This document shows positions 1-8,093 of a stretch of DNA of 41,736 bases, piece by piece; positions within the stretch are counted from its first letter, which is position 1, and every line of letters begins with the position of its first letter. The stretch is from Thermoproteota archaeon (GTDB lineage Archaea > Korarchaeota > Korarchaeia > Korarchaeales > Korarchaeaceae). Below the pieces are notes generated by a model. It had not been told where the DNA came from. It did no database searches and saw only the letters and a program-made list of their open reading frames with translations. Where the stretch lies: positions 1 to 41,736 of the forward strand of contig JAMOVA010000068.1 in NCBI GenBank assembly GCA_027061785.1. The letters are read 5' to 3'. Position numbers and translations under genes: made by a program.

Positions 1-2
1 TG

Positions 3-566
3 GTCCCGTACCTGATGCCCAGTCTACATCCTACCATGCCGGAGACCAGCATGTTCATCAGGGGAGGGCTCACCCCCCTGATCTTCGGGGGCAGGATCAT
101 CTTGGTCTCACTGGAAGGCGCACTCCTGGCCCTCCTCATCAGGTCCGGAGGCGCGAGGAGCGCGAGGCTCGCGGTCATCCCCGTGGTTCTGGTGGCCGTG
201 CTGCTGCTAGCGATGCAATTACCCCCCAATCTCGTGGGAGGCGCGAGCGGAACGTTCAAGGTCCAAGTTATCTCAGGCACGGTGGAGAACGGGACCCTCC
301 ACCTGAAGGTGAGGTCCTCTCAGGGGACCTACGACCTCCTCTATAGAGGGAGACCGCCGATAAATCCGCTCTTCGTCACGTTCGGTGGAGAGAGGAGGCT
401 CACCTTGGAGAAGCACTGGCTGCTGGTGGAGGGGAAGGTCGAGGACGGTACCATACTGGCGAGCAGCCTGAAGCTGATACCCTACTGGGGGAATCCCGTC
501 AACTCGATGATATACGCGCTAACCCTTTTCACCCTCGCCTACCTGGCAGGGAGGGAGAGGAAATGA
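3..566 (+). CDS. CcmC-like haem handling protein, C-terminal part (5' end outside window)
   Basis: The reading frame is open to the left edge, so this is the tail of a longer gene. The first in-frame ATG (15) probably lies inside it. The early segment SLHPTMPET followed by a membrane helix resembles the end of CcmC/CcsA-type proteins, which present haem to CcmE at the outer face of the membrane. A second helix (about residues 51-70 from ATG 15) is followed by an extracytoplasmic beta-rich stretch with a VEGKVEDGTILAS segment that looks like the OB fold of CcmE, then a last helix near residue 163. Position as first gene before ccmE, with an ATGA overlap, fits CcmC. The extra beta domain is unusual. 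The identity rests on a short stretch plus context, so it is tentative. Confidence 0.5.
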   Translation, partial: VPYLMPSLHPTMPETSMFIRGGLTPLIFGGRIILVSLEGALLALLIRSGGARSARLAVIPVVLVAVLLLAMQLPPNLVGGASGTFKVQVISGTVENGTLHLKVRSSQGTYDLLYRGRPPINPLFVTFGGERRLTLEKHWLLVEGKVEDGTILASSLKLIPYWGNPVNSMIYALTLFTLAYLAGRERK

Positions 567-976
567 AGGGAGTGATACTGGCAGCGTCCATAGCCTTGGT
601 GGTTCTCTTGGTGGGATACATGGCCATAACCTCCAGCTCGTACGAGCAGGTATCTCAGCTCGCCAAGTACAGGAAGCCCACGATGGTCACGGTCAGAGCG
701 CTGGTGGCGGATATCAAGACCTTTCCCGAGAAGGACCTGATACTCTTCGTGCTGAAGGACGAGAACGGGAGCAAGATCTACGCCTTTTACGGCCTCACCA
801 GATTCATCAGCCAGTACGGGGCCCCTCCATCACACTCGACGGTGGAGCAGGAGGTCATCATGAGGGGGATGTTCTACCCCGAGAGGATGGGGGACGTTTT
901 GGGGAGGATGGAGATAAAGGAGATCCTGCAGGGATGCCACAAGGCCTACGAGGCCCCTCCGGCCACGGGTGGTTGA
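563..976 (+). CDS. ccmE: CcmE cytochrome c maturation haem chaperone, CxxxY type
   Basis: CcmE carries haem outside the membrane from CcmC to the CcmF lyase. The 137-residue protein has one N-terminal membrane anchor (residues 4-21), then an OB-fold-like region (KPTMVTVRALVAD to VIMRGMFYPERMG) and a C-terminal CHKAYEAPP. In classical CcmE the covalent haem site is HxxxY; here the aligned residues are Cys125 and Tyr129, the CxxxY form known from archaea and some sulfate reducers. A histidine (126) follows the cysteine directly. The start overlaps the preceding stop (ATGA) and the stop abuts the GTG of ccmA, so translation is coupled. Length is normal for the family. Confidence 0.8.
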   Translation: MKGVILAASIALVVLLVGYMAITSSSYEQVSQLAKYRKPTMVTVRALVADIKTFPEKDLILFVLKDENGSKIYAFYGLTRFISQYGAPPSHSTVEQEVIMRGMFYPERMGDVLGRMEIKEILQGCHKAYEAPPATGG

Positions 977-1606
977 GTGCTACTCGAGTTCAGGGACGTG
1001 TGGAAGAGCTTCGGGAACGGGTACGTGATAAGGGGGATCACCCTCACCTTAGACAGGGGAGAGTTGGTGGCGATAGTGGGCCCCAACGGGTCCGGGAAGA
1101 CGACGATCCTGAGGCTCGCCTCGGGCCTCATAGCGCCCTCGAGGGGAGAGGTCTTAGTGGGAGGGAAGGACGCTAGGAGACCCGCTGCCAAGGCCCTCCT
1201 AGGTTATGTCCCCCACTACCCGCCCCTCTACGGGGATCTGACCGTTCGGGAGAATTTGATCTACTACGCAGGCCTCTACGGGTATGCCGACCTGTCAAAC
1301 GTGGAGCCCATCTTGGGGGAGCTCGGTCTGGACGCTTTCTTGGATCGGAGGGTCGCTGAGTTGAGCTACGGGTGGAGGAAGAGGGTGGACATGGTGAGGG
1401 CCCTCCTCCACGACCCACCCCTGCTCCTCATTGACGAGCCGTTCTCTGGATTGGACGACGCGGGGAGGAGGTGGCTGGTCGATTTCCTCACCCGGTCGGT
1501 ATCAGCGGGCAAGACGGTGGTCATGACATCGCCTAGGGCCGATGTGGAACTGGAAGCGAAGGTGTACGAGATCAGGGAGGGGAGATTGAGTGCTGTTACA
1601 GGTTAA
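977..1606 (+). CDS. ccmA: CcmA, ATP-binding subunit of the haem-release ABC complex
   Basis: This ATPase works with CcmB (and CcmC) to release haem-loaded CcmE. The 209-residue protein has Walker A GPNGSGKTT (residues 35-43), a signature LSYGWRKRVDM that departs from the usual LSGGQ, and Walker B LLLIDEP with FSGLDD downstream. It is close to the length of bacterial CcmA. The GTG start at 977 directly follows the ccmE stop, and the 3' end overlaps ccmB by 17 nt. The family call comes from ATPase motifs plus the ccm context; by sequence alone it could be any COG1131 ATPase. Confidence 0.85.
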   Translation: MLLEFRDVWKSFGNGYVIRGITLTLDRGELVAIVGPNGSGKTTILRLASGLIAPSRGEVLVGGKDARRPAAKALLGYVPHYPPLYGDLTVRENLIYYAGLYGYADLSNVEPILGELGLDAFLDRRVAELSYGWRKRVDMVRALLHDPPLLLIDEPFSGLDDAGRRWLVDFLTRSVSAGKTVVMTSPRADVELEAKVYEIREGRLSAVTG

Positions 1607-2234
1607 GAGGATCCTGTGGAAGGATCTGAAGCTCGAAGCTAGGAACCTGCCGGAGCTGGGCGGGGCGGCCATATTTTCCGTGGCATCGTCGAGCCTGCTG
1701 GGCTTCTCACTGAGCAGGTTGCCGGTGGAGGATCCCCTTCCCCTGGCCGGGACCGGCCTCATGCTGATAGCGCTCTTCCTCTCGGTCTTCACCTCGGTCA
1801 TGACCGTCGTGAGGGAGGAGGATCTGGGCACCCTCGACGGGGTCAGGATGTCACCTGTTGAACCGGTGACGTTCTTCCTGGCGAAGCTCCTGCTGGCCTT
1901 CTTCCTCCTCGAGACCCTGATCACTCTGTCCTTCTTGACCACCGTGGGCCTGTCCGGCTGGACCGAGGGAGCTCTATACCTCTACTCCCTCGTGACCTCC
2001 TCAGGAGTCTATCTGGCGTCCATATCCGCCCTCTCTTCAGCTATATCCGTCTACCTGAGGGCAAGGGGGATTCTTTTGCCGACGATGATCCTCGTGCTGA
2101 GTCTTCCGATCATTCAGGAGACCCTCTCGTTCCTTACCTCCGGGGATTACTCCCGAGCCCTCATCCTAGCTGCGTCGGGTCTCCTGTTCTCCCTGATCGC
2201 CTCCTGGCTGGCTGGCTACGTTCTGGAGGTGTGA
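1590..2234 (+). CDS. ccmB: CcmB, membrane subunit of the haem-release ABC complex
   Basis: The 214-residue protein is almost wholly hydrophobic, with about six predicted membrane helices and a cytoplasmic N-terminus (VKRILWKDLKLEARN) typical of CcmB. EEDLGTLDGVRMSPVEP matches the conserved loop after the second helix in this family. The GTG start at 1590 lies inside the end of ccmA, which implies coupled translation and a CcmAB complex. Known CcmB proteins act with CcmA to free holo-CcmE from CcmC. Confidence 0.85.
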   Translation: MLLQVKRILWKDLKLEARNLPELGGAAIFSVASSSLLGFSLSRLPVEDPLPLAGTGLMLIALFLSVFTSVMTVVREEDLGTLDGVRMSPVEPVTFFLAKLLLAFFLLETLITLSFLTTVGLSGWTEGALYLYSLVTSSGVYLASISALSSAISVYLRARGILLPTMILVLSLPIIQETLSFLTSGDYSRALILAASGLLFSLIASWLAGYVLEV

Positions 2235-2237
2235 GTC

Positions 2238-3305
2238 ATGAGGGTAAGCTATCAGAGCATCTTGGCCATCGTCATCGTGCTAACTTCCGTGGGTCTCGGC
2301 CTCCTGGTCTCGTTCAGCAGCAAGGGCGTGGCCATACAGATCTCCGCAGGGGAGCTGGACAGGCGGCTCAAGGAAGGGTTGGTGGCCGTCATGTTCTGGA
2401 GCGAGACCTGCTCCTCCTGCGAGCTGATGAAGCCCTACTGGATGCAGGTGGAGGCCTCCCCACCTAAAGGCGTCCGGGTAGTGGATGTGCCCCTAGTCCC
2501 CGGAGAGACCGATCGGCTCTTCATGGAGTACGGGGTCACGGAGACCCCAACCTTCTTAGTCCTCAGGGACGGCGCCGTGGTGGCCAAGATCGTGGGCCCG
2601 GTTCAGTCCGACGATCCGGCCCTCTACTTCAGGAAGTGGATCGAATCGGCAGCTAAGATGACTAGCACGTCCAACGAGCAGGTCTCGGGATGGGAACCGG
2701 CCACCCTAGCCCTGCTCCCCTTCTTGGGCGCGCTGGTCGCTCTATCCCCCTGCTCGGCGCCCATTGTCGCTGCCTACGCCACCATGGGAAGGGTGAGGGG
2801 GAAGGGAGACTACGCGGTCTGCTTGGGCTCCTCGTTCGTCGGTACCATGGTCCTAGGTTCCCTGATGGTCATCGCAGCCTCCTTCGTTGCGGGCCTCATC
2901 AAGGGACTGACCTTCGCCTTGGCCGTGGCCGCTATACTGTTCGGGTCGCTCACCATTTTCACCGCCTCTGAATCCTGCCCCTTACCGGGCCAGAGGGTTA
3001 GGGGGCTTCTATCATCTGGCCTACCAGCAGCGTGCTTCAGTTTCGGTCTGGTATCCCTCCAGTGCAGCCTCCCCTTACTCGCTGGCTACATAGCGCTCAT
3101 AAGCGCGACCGGCGATGTGCTCGCCGGGGTCACGGGCGTGGCCCTGCTCGCGCTGGGCATGGCAGCCGCATTAGTTGCCTCCCTTTACCTAGCGAAGAGA
3201 GCGACCGGAGCCTTCTCCAAGGCCATGAAGAACCCCGCCTGGCTGGAGAGGATAAGCGGCGGCATACTCGTGGCCCTAGGTATCTACCTCTTGCTCGTGG
3301 GGTGA
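2238..3305 (+). CDS. Thioredoxin-CcdA fusion, thiol-disulfide exchange for cytochrome c maturation
   Basis: An N-terminal anchor (about 8-25) is followed by a thioredoxin-like domain with the redox motif C58-S-S-C61 (WSETCSSCELMKPYW) and a TETPTF segment holding the expected cis-proline. After residue 155 comes a CcdA/DsbD-type membrane domain with about six helices. Its two expected membrane cysteines are visible: Cys172 in SPCSAPI and Cys276 in LQCSLPLL. CcdA carries electrons across the membrane and the thioredoxin domain keeps apocytochrome CxxCH cysteines reduced, roles otherwise split between CcdA and CcmG/ResA. It lies 3 nt after ccmB and 4 nt before ccmF. No CcmH is visible in the operon, so this protein may be the only apocytochrome reductase here. 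Confidence 0.85.
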   Translation: MRVSYQSILAIVIVLTSVGLGLLVSFSSKGVAIQISAGELDRRLKEGLVAVMFWSETCSSCELMKPYWMQVEASPPKGVRVVDVPLVPGETDRLFMEYGVTETPTFLVLRDGAVVAKIVGPVQSDDPALYFRKWIESAAKMTSTSNEQVSGWEPATLALLPFLGALVALSPCSAPIVAAYATMGRVRGKGDYAVCLGSSFVGTMVLGSLMVIAASFVAGLIKGLTFALAVAAILFGSLTIFTASESCPLPGQRVRGLLSSGLPAACFSFGLVSLQCSLPLLAGYIALISATGDVLAGVTGVALLALGMAAALVASLYLAKRATGAFSKAMKNPAWLERISGGILVALGIYLLLVG

Positions 3306-3309
3306 ACTC

Positions 3310-6300
3310 ATGCACTACACGGGATTGATAGCTCTTCTGGGTGGCGCGGTCCTCCTCGTTGATGTCGCATACTCCTCTATCAAGGGGAGGATAGTCAAGC
3401 TCGGACTCGCGGCCTACGCGATCATCCTAGCCGACTGGCTCCTCTACGTGTGGGCCTTCGTGACCCAAGATTACACGCTCAAGCCCGTCTACGAAACATC
3501 GTCTATGGGACTTCCCCTCATATTCAAGATAGCCTCGAGCTGGTCCAGCGGGGGCGGGAGCCTCTTCCTCCTGACCACGGTCTTGGCCACCGTGGCGCTC
3601 ATCCACAGGAGGTACCACAGGGATACGGTGTTGAACGCCGGGTACGGCGCGCTGATACTCTCATCCCTAGCCCTGGCGTTCCTGAACGGTGCCTTCGAGT
3701 CCTTCCACGGTGCTGTGGCGACTGGCATGGGGCTGAACCCCCTGCTGAAGAGCCCTTGGATATACCCTCACCCCCTCTCGACCTTCACCGCCTACGCCTT
3801 AATCGCCGCCTCGGCCGTCTCCCTGTACAGCGGGCACGAGAAGGCAAGTGATCTACTGGCTAGGGCCGGATGGCTCCTGCTGACCCTAGGTATAGCTATA
3901 GGAGGCTACTGGAGCTACGTTACCTTCGGATGGGGAGGCTACTGGGCCTGGGATCCGGTGGAAACGGCTGAGCTGACCCCCTGGCTTGCCCTGACTGCGG
4001 CATTCCACGTCAAGTCCCTGGACAGGAAGCTCTCCTACGCCACTCAGATGACTGCAGCGGGTAGCGTCTTCCTAGCCATACTCGTCACTAGGGTGGGCAT
4101 CTCCCCGCTCCACAGCTTCGCCTCCCCCCAGTCCATGACCAGCGCGCTGACGCTCCTGTTCACCTTCCTCTTCATAGCCGAGGGCATAAGGGGATCTAGG
4201 GGGGCTGGTACCGGGATAGGAAAGGTGACCTCCAGTCCTTACAGGACGGGACTCGTCCTCTCATACTTCTCTCTGTTCATGATGTTCTTGGTGCTCTTCT
4301 CGGTGCTAGCTGGCGGGTCCATAGGCAGCGCCTTGGGTATGAGGATCGATGTCCCCCAGATGGACTCCGGCATAGACTTCTTCCACCCGGTCCTCTTCCC
4401 CTTCGCCCTCCTGCTCATGGTCTCCCTCCCGATGTGCACCTTGGGGGCGAGACTCGGATGGAGGGAGATACTGGGGGTGATAGAGGGTCTCTCAATAGTA
4501 TCAGCAATCCTCCTCTACCTGACCTTCAAGAGGGACATCATCTGGTCGCCGGCGAGCTCGCTCACCACGAACCTCATCATATCGATATTGCTTCCCTTTA
4601 CCGTGGCTGGCCTCTTCTCGGGGCTAGCGGCCCTCTACATATACGCTAGGGACAGGTTAAGTACCATGTCCTCGGTGTCGCTGCTGCACGCAGCAATGGC
4701 CCTCACGATGCTCGGCATACTCATGAGTGGACCCTTTGCCTACAACAGGTCTTACTTCAGGGATGTGACCCTCCCCTACGGTCAGGAGCTGGATGTGGAC
4801 GGATTGGGAATAGAACTGAGGGGATACGAGTACAGCCTCTACGGCGGTAAGGTGGACCTCTACACCCCCTACGTCGGGAAGTCGGACATATACAGGAGGG
4901 CGAGCCTCGTCATGCTATCCTTGGTGATCAACTTCGGGAATGCCCTGCGGGAGATGAAGAAGGGAGAGAAGCGGCTGGAGGAGGCAGGCATCTTGGAGAT
5001 ATACAGGGGTCTCAAGGGAGGTGTCAAGATGAGCGGGAGCTACAGAGCGAACGCCAGCGCCATCCTGACGGAGATCACCAACGCTTCCAAGGAATCCAAG
5101 GATCTGGGTGAGGTATCTGTTTCGATCTCGGATCCCGTGATCGCCGCCTTCTTGGGCGCCACTGCCAATGGAACCACCCTTAGGATGATAGTAGTGGGGA
5201 ACGTGACCCTTGAAGGTAACTTGAACGGAATGAGGGCCTCTCCATCCATGATGGTGAACCTCACCTTCCGGAGACCCCTCCTCCTGAGCGCCCCTAACGG
5301 GACGGTGGAGATAGTGAAGGCATCCCTCGTATTCTTCGACATGCTGGAACAGGGTCACTCCCTGCCCAAGAACCTCAACGGCACCATAGTGGCCCCGAAC
5401 TCGACTCTCGTGATCGAGAAGGGAGTGTATCACGGGGAGAGGGATGTGGAGATACCGGCAAACATGAAGGGAAGGGACGTGATCCTCTACGTGGCGTTCA
5501 CTCAGGGCGGGATCTCGTCCGATGTAATGAAGATACTCGAGGACCACGGTCTGTCCAGATTGCTCACCAACGAGACATTCACCTCGAAGCTGTTGAACGA
5601 CCTGCTTCCCGGAAACTGTAAGGAGCTGATCCACCAGCGCCAGGCGGAGGCCATCAATTGCCTGGGATACCTCCCCATACCTAAGGAGTTGCCGGAGGGT
5701 GCGAAGCTCTCCCTAACGCTGGAGGCTGGGGACTCGGAGAAGCTGCTGGAGATAAGGTTCGATGCCAACGGTGAGGCTCAGGGCATCCACGGGCTGGTCG
5801 CCCACGTACTGACAGTACCCAGCGGCTTAGGCGACCTGTACATGGTATTCCATCCCCCAGTCGTCAAGGACAGGAAGTGGAGCATAGGTTTCCACGAATT
5901 GATGGTTTACTACCTCCATGAGTCGTTCAAGGGGATCACCGAGGAGCAGAAGCTCGCCCTGGCTTCGCTCTTCACCACCGCCTACTTGGGTCAATCGGTG
6001 CAGGAGGAGATGTTGCTCCCCTACACGCTGGACCTCTACGACCTGGCCCACCGCTTCGATCCCTCTAACTCGACCCTCATGACCTCAGGCGCCTTCGTCC
6101 AAGTGAAGGTGATACCGTACGTCCAGCTGCTATGGTGGGGGGTAATCCTCATGGCCCTCTCAGAGCTCTACCTGATAATCGAGGGGCTGAGGAGATCGAG
6201 AAGGGCCTCAACCCCCGAGGAACAGCAGGCCTATCTGGACAGCGAGCCAGAACGAGATGGGAACGGTGAGCCCGGGGAGGGATCTGCCAGTCCTGTAGAG

Positions 6301-6318
6301 GGCCCAAAGAGTCAGTAA
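3310..6318 (+). CDS. ccmF: CcmF, cytochrome c haem lyase subunit with enlarged outer domain
   Basis: CcmF attaches haem to the CxxCH cysteines of apocytochromes. The tryptophan-rich WWD motif is clear (W208-GGYWAWD215, then PVETAELTPWL), with the long polytopic core before residue about 480 and a LLHAAMAL helix carrying a likely haem-ligand histidine. A last helix follows at about 938-960 (LLWWGVILMALSELYLI), as in the family. The protein is 1002 residues, against about 650 in the E. coli protein. The excess lies in an extracytoplasmic stretch of about 450 residues (roughly 485-935) rich in NxT/NxS sites. The last 111 nt overlap the convergent protease gene. It is the last ccm gene visible. 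Confidence 0.9.
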   Translation: MHYTGLIALLGGAVLLVDVAYSSIKGRIVKLGLAAYAIILADWLLYVWAFVTQDYTLKPVYETSSMGLPLIFKIASSWSSGGGSLFLLTTVLATVALIHRRYHRDTVLNAGYGALILSSLALAFLNGAFESFHGAVATGMGLNPLLKSPWIYPHPLSTFTAYALIAASAVSLYSGHEKASDLLARAGWLLLTLGIAIGGYWSYVTFGWGGYWAWDPVETAELTPWLALTAAFHVKSLDRKLSYATQMTAAGSVFLAILVTRVGISPLHSFASPQSMTSALTLLFTFLFIAEGIRGSRGAGTGIGKVTSSPYRTGLVLSYFSLFMMFLVLFSVLAGGSIGSALGMRIDVPQMDSGIDFFHPVLFPFALLLMVSLPMCTLGARLGWREILGVIEGLSIVSAILLYLTFKRDIIWSPASSLTTNLIISILLPFTVAGLFSGLAALYIYARDRLSTMSSVSLLHAAMALTMLGILMSGPFAYNRSYFRDVTLPYGQELDVDGLGIELRGYEYSLYGGKVDLYTPYVGKSDIYRRASLVMLSLVINFGNALREMKKGEKRLEEAGILEIYRGLKGGVKMSGSYRANASAILTEITNASKESKDLGEVSVSISDPVIAAFLGATANGTTLRMIVVGNVTLEGNLNGMRASPSMMVNLTFRRPLLLSAPNGTVEIVKASLVFFDMLEQGHSLPKNLNGTIVAPNSTLVIEKGVYHGERDVEIPANMKGRDVILYVAFTQGGISSDVMKILEDHGLSRLLTNETFTSKLLNDLLPGNCKELIHQRQAEAINCLGYLPIPKELPEGAKLSLTLEAGDSEKLLEIRFDANGEAQGIHGLVAHVLTVPSGLGDLYMVFHPPVVKDRKWSIGFHELMVYYLHESFKGITEEQKLALASLFTTAYLGQSVQEEMLLPYTLDLYDLAHRFDPSNSTLMTSGAFVQVKVIPYVQLLWWGVILMALSELYLIIEGLRRSRRASTPEEQQAYLDSEPERDGNGEPGEGSASPVEGPKSQ

Positions 6319-6975
6319 AATACCAGCGTTCAGAGCTATAAGAGGTAGGAAGGAGGAGGGGATGGGAAGGGATCTGAAGGAGACGGCTGCCGCCATGGAA
6401 TAGCAGAACACATCCCCGACTCCCATGGAGACGTCCCCGTGGAACACCATGAGGGGATCCAGGGGGTCCTCTTGGGAGACCATCAGGAGCTCGCTCAACG
6501 GTCCCTTGAACACCGAATAAGCGTCGTATAGGGCGAGACCCCCGAGAAGGAAGTATATGAAGAGGTCGTTGAAGAAGACCACGAAGAGGTAGGCCAGCGA
6601 AGCTGAGAGGAGGGACTTGGCTAAATTGCCTATCGAATCCCTGCGGAAACTGAGCCAGGCAACGATAACAGCTAGAAGCAACTCTAAGGGCCAAGGAAAT
6701 GATATGAAGGCGCTGATAAGAGTATCTAGAGAGATAAACGTAGAATACACGAAGAAGACGCCGATCATGACCCTTATCAATCGGATCCTCCTCTTCCTGA
6801 CTAGGTAAACCATCAGGACGGCCATGCCGAATACCAGCGCTATGTAGGCTAGGGAGAGGCCCGCGGATTCTTGAACCGATAGCTCGACCTCCGGCCGTGG
6901 CCTAGTGTTTAATACTACCAGTCCAGCGAATATCTCGGCCATAAGAGGCCAAAGAACGACTGCATATCTCTTCAC
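6208..6975 (-). CDS. Presenilin/SPP-like GxGD intramembrane aspartyl protease
   Basis: About eight to nine hydrophobic segments carry the three marks of the family: YD (Tyr150-Asp151), GVGD (185-188) and a PGL triad (234-236) in place of the usual PAL. Archaeal presenilin homologues of this kind cut helices within the membrane. Start choice: the frame opens at a GTG at 7020, but a GTG at 6975 has GGAGGG six nt upstream and gives a 255-residue protein beginning in the first helix, so I prefer it. The 3' end overlaps the end of ccmF antiparallel by 111 nt. It diverges from the ABC exporter across a shared AT-rich promoter core. Its substrate cannot be told from the context. Confidence 0.75.
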   Translation of the reverse strand: MKRYAVVLWPLMAEIFAGLVVLNTRPRPEVELSVQESAGLSLAYIALVFGMAVLMVYLVRKRRIRLIRVMIGVFFVYSTFISLDTLISAFISFPWPLELLLAVIVAWLSFRRDSIGNLAKSLLSASLAYLFVVFFNDLFIYFLLGGLALYDAYSVFKGPLSELLMVSQEDPLDPLMVFHGDVSMGVGDVFCYSMAAAVSFRSLPIPSSFLPLIALNAGILLTLWALYRTGRSLPGLTVPISFWLAVQIGLLFLGG

Positions 6976-7032
6976 CGCTGACCCTCCTTCTTCCTCGACG
7001 CGTGTCCACTTGATGACCACAACTGGTCAGGA

Positions 7033-7050
7033 GGTTTAAATTTCTTTACG
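7033..7050. promoter_or_regulatory. Bidirectional TATA-like core between protease and ABC exporter
   Basis: TTTAAATTTCTTTA at 7035-7048 is the only AT-rich element in the gap between the divergent genes. On the minus strand it lies about 60 nt before the preferred protease start at 6975. On the plus strand it would place transcription near 7062-7066, downstream of the GTG at 7055. Confidence 0.5.
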
Positions 7051-7054
7051 GGGA

Positions 7055-8092
7055 GTGAAAGCTAACAGGGTGCCTAAAAATATGAAGGAAGAGGTCGTGA
7101 CAGTCGAAAACCTCAGAAAAAGCTACGAGACCTACTTAAGGAGGGGATTATTTGCTAGAGAGAGGAAGATCGTGGAGGCTCTGAAAGGAGTTTCCTTCCG
7201 CATATATCGGGGCGAGGTATTCGGACTGCTCGGACCTAACGGGGCAGGAAAGACGACCACCGTGAAGATACTGAGCACCCTCCTACTGCCTGACTCGGGA
7301 GTGGCTACAGTTCTGGGATACGACGTCGTCAAGGAGGCTGTCGAGGTGAGGAGGAGGATTGGCGTCTCTCTAACCGTGGAGAAGGGCTTCTTCTGGAAGC
7401 TGACTGGAAGGGAGAACCTGATGTACTTCGGCATGCTCTACGGTCTGGATGGCCCGGAGCTCAAACAGAGGGTTCAGAGGATGCTGGAGCTCGTTGGATT
7501 GGAGGAGCTGGGTTCCTCTGATAAGCTCTACGAGGAGTACTCCCTCGGGATGAAGGCTAGGCTGAGCATAGCGAGAGCTTTGCTCACTGATCCCGAGCTG
7601 CTGATACTTGATGAGCCCACTCTGGGACTAGATCCACCGTCGGCGAGGCTGTTGAGGGAGCTCCTAATCAGGGTGGCTCATGAAGAGGGGAAGACCGTTC
7701 TGATAACGACGCACAACATGTTCGAGGCCGAGATAGTGTGCGATAGACTGGCTATAATAAATAAGGGAACTATAGTGGCGATGGACACCGTTGACGGCCT
7801 TAAGAGGCTCGTATCCGAGGACATAACTCTCGAGATGCTGGTCGTGCTGCCAGCCAAGGTCAGCCTCAAACAGCTCAGGGAGGAGATATCCGAGGTGGTG
7901 TCCGGGAGGGTGGAGGTCGACCCGACGGAGGAAGGTACCAGAATAAGGGTCGTCATGAAGCCTTCAGAGAAGGAGCAGGCCACTCAAGAGATGCTCAGGA
8001 AGCTTCACTCCATGGGATGCTCCGTGAGGAGGATAGAGGTGAAGGAACCCACCCTAGAGGATGTCTTCATCGAGCTCACGGGAGGAAAGTGA
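7055..8092 (+). CDS. ABC exporter ATP-binding protein (COG1131 type)
   Basis: The 345-residue ATPase has Walker A GPNGAGKTTT (from residue 60), signature YSLGMKARLSIARAL, Walker B LLILDEPTLGLDP and the H-loop TTHN. A C-terminal domain of about 90 residues (VVLPAKVSLKQ onward) is common in drug and lipid exporters of this class. The two following genes are its permeases. Start is uncertain: GTG 7055 has GGGGAG close by, but a TATA box at 7035-7048 would put the transcript start near 7065, making ATG 7082 (MKEEVVTVENL) a good alternative. Substrate unknown. Confidence 0.85.
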   Translation: MKANRVPKNMKEEVVTVENLRKSYETYLRRGLFARERKIVEALKGVSFRIYRGEVFGLLGPNGAGKTTTVKILSTLLLPDSGVATVLGYDVVKEAVEVRRRIGVSLTVEKGFFWKLTGRENLMYFGMLYGLDGPELKQRVQRMLELVGLEELGSSDKLYEEYSLGMKARLSIARALLTDPELLILDEPTLGLDPPSARLLRELLIRVAHEEGKTVLITTHNMFEAEIVCDRLAIINKGTIVAMDTVDGLKRLVSEDITLEMLVVLPAKVSLKQLREEISEVVSGRVEVDPTEEGTRIRVVMKPSEKEQATQEMLRKLHSMGCSVRRIEVKEPTLEDVFIELTGGK

Positions 8093-8093
8093 G

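Noticed and set aside
4915-5634. 239-residue open frame on the minus strand inside ccmF
   Set aside because: It is antisense to the outer domain of CcmF. The composition (His, Gly, Val rich, no hydrophobic core pattern) is that of a mirror frame.
6149-6694. 181-residue minus-strand frame near the protease gene
   Set aside because: It overlaps the protease gene in a different frame on the same strand; only the other frame shows the YD and GxGD motifs.
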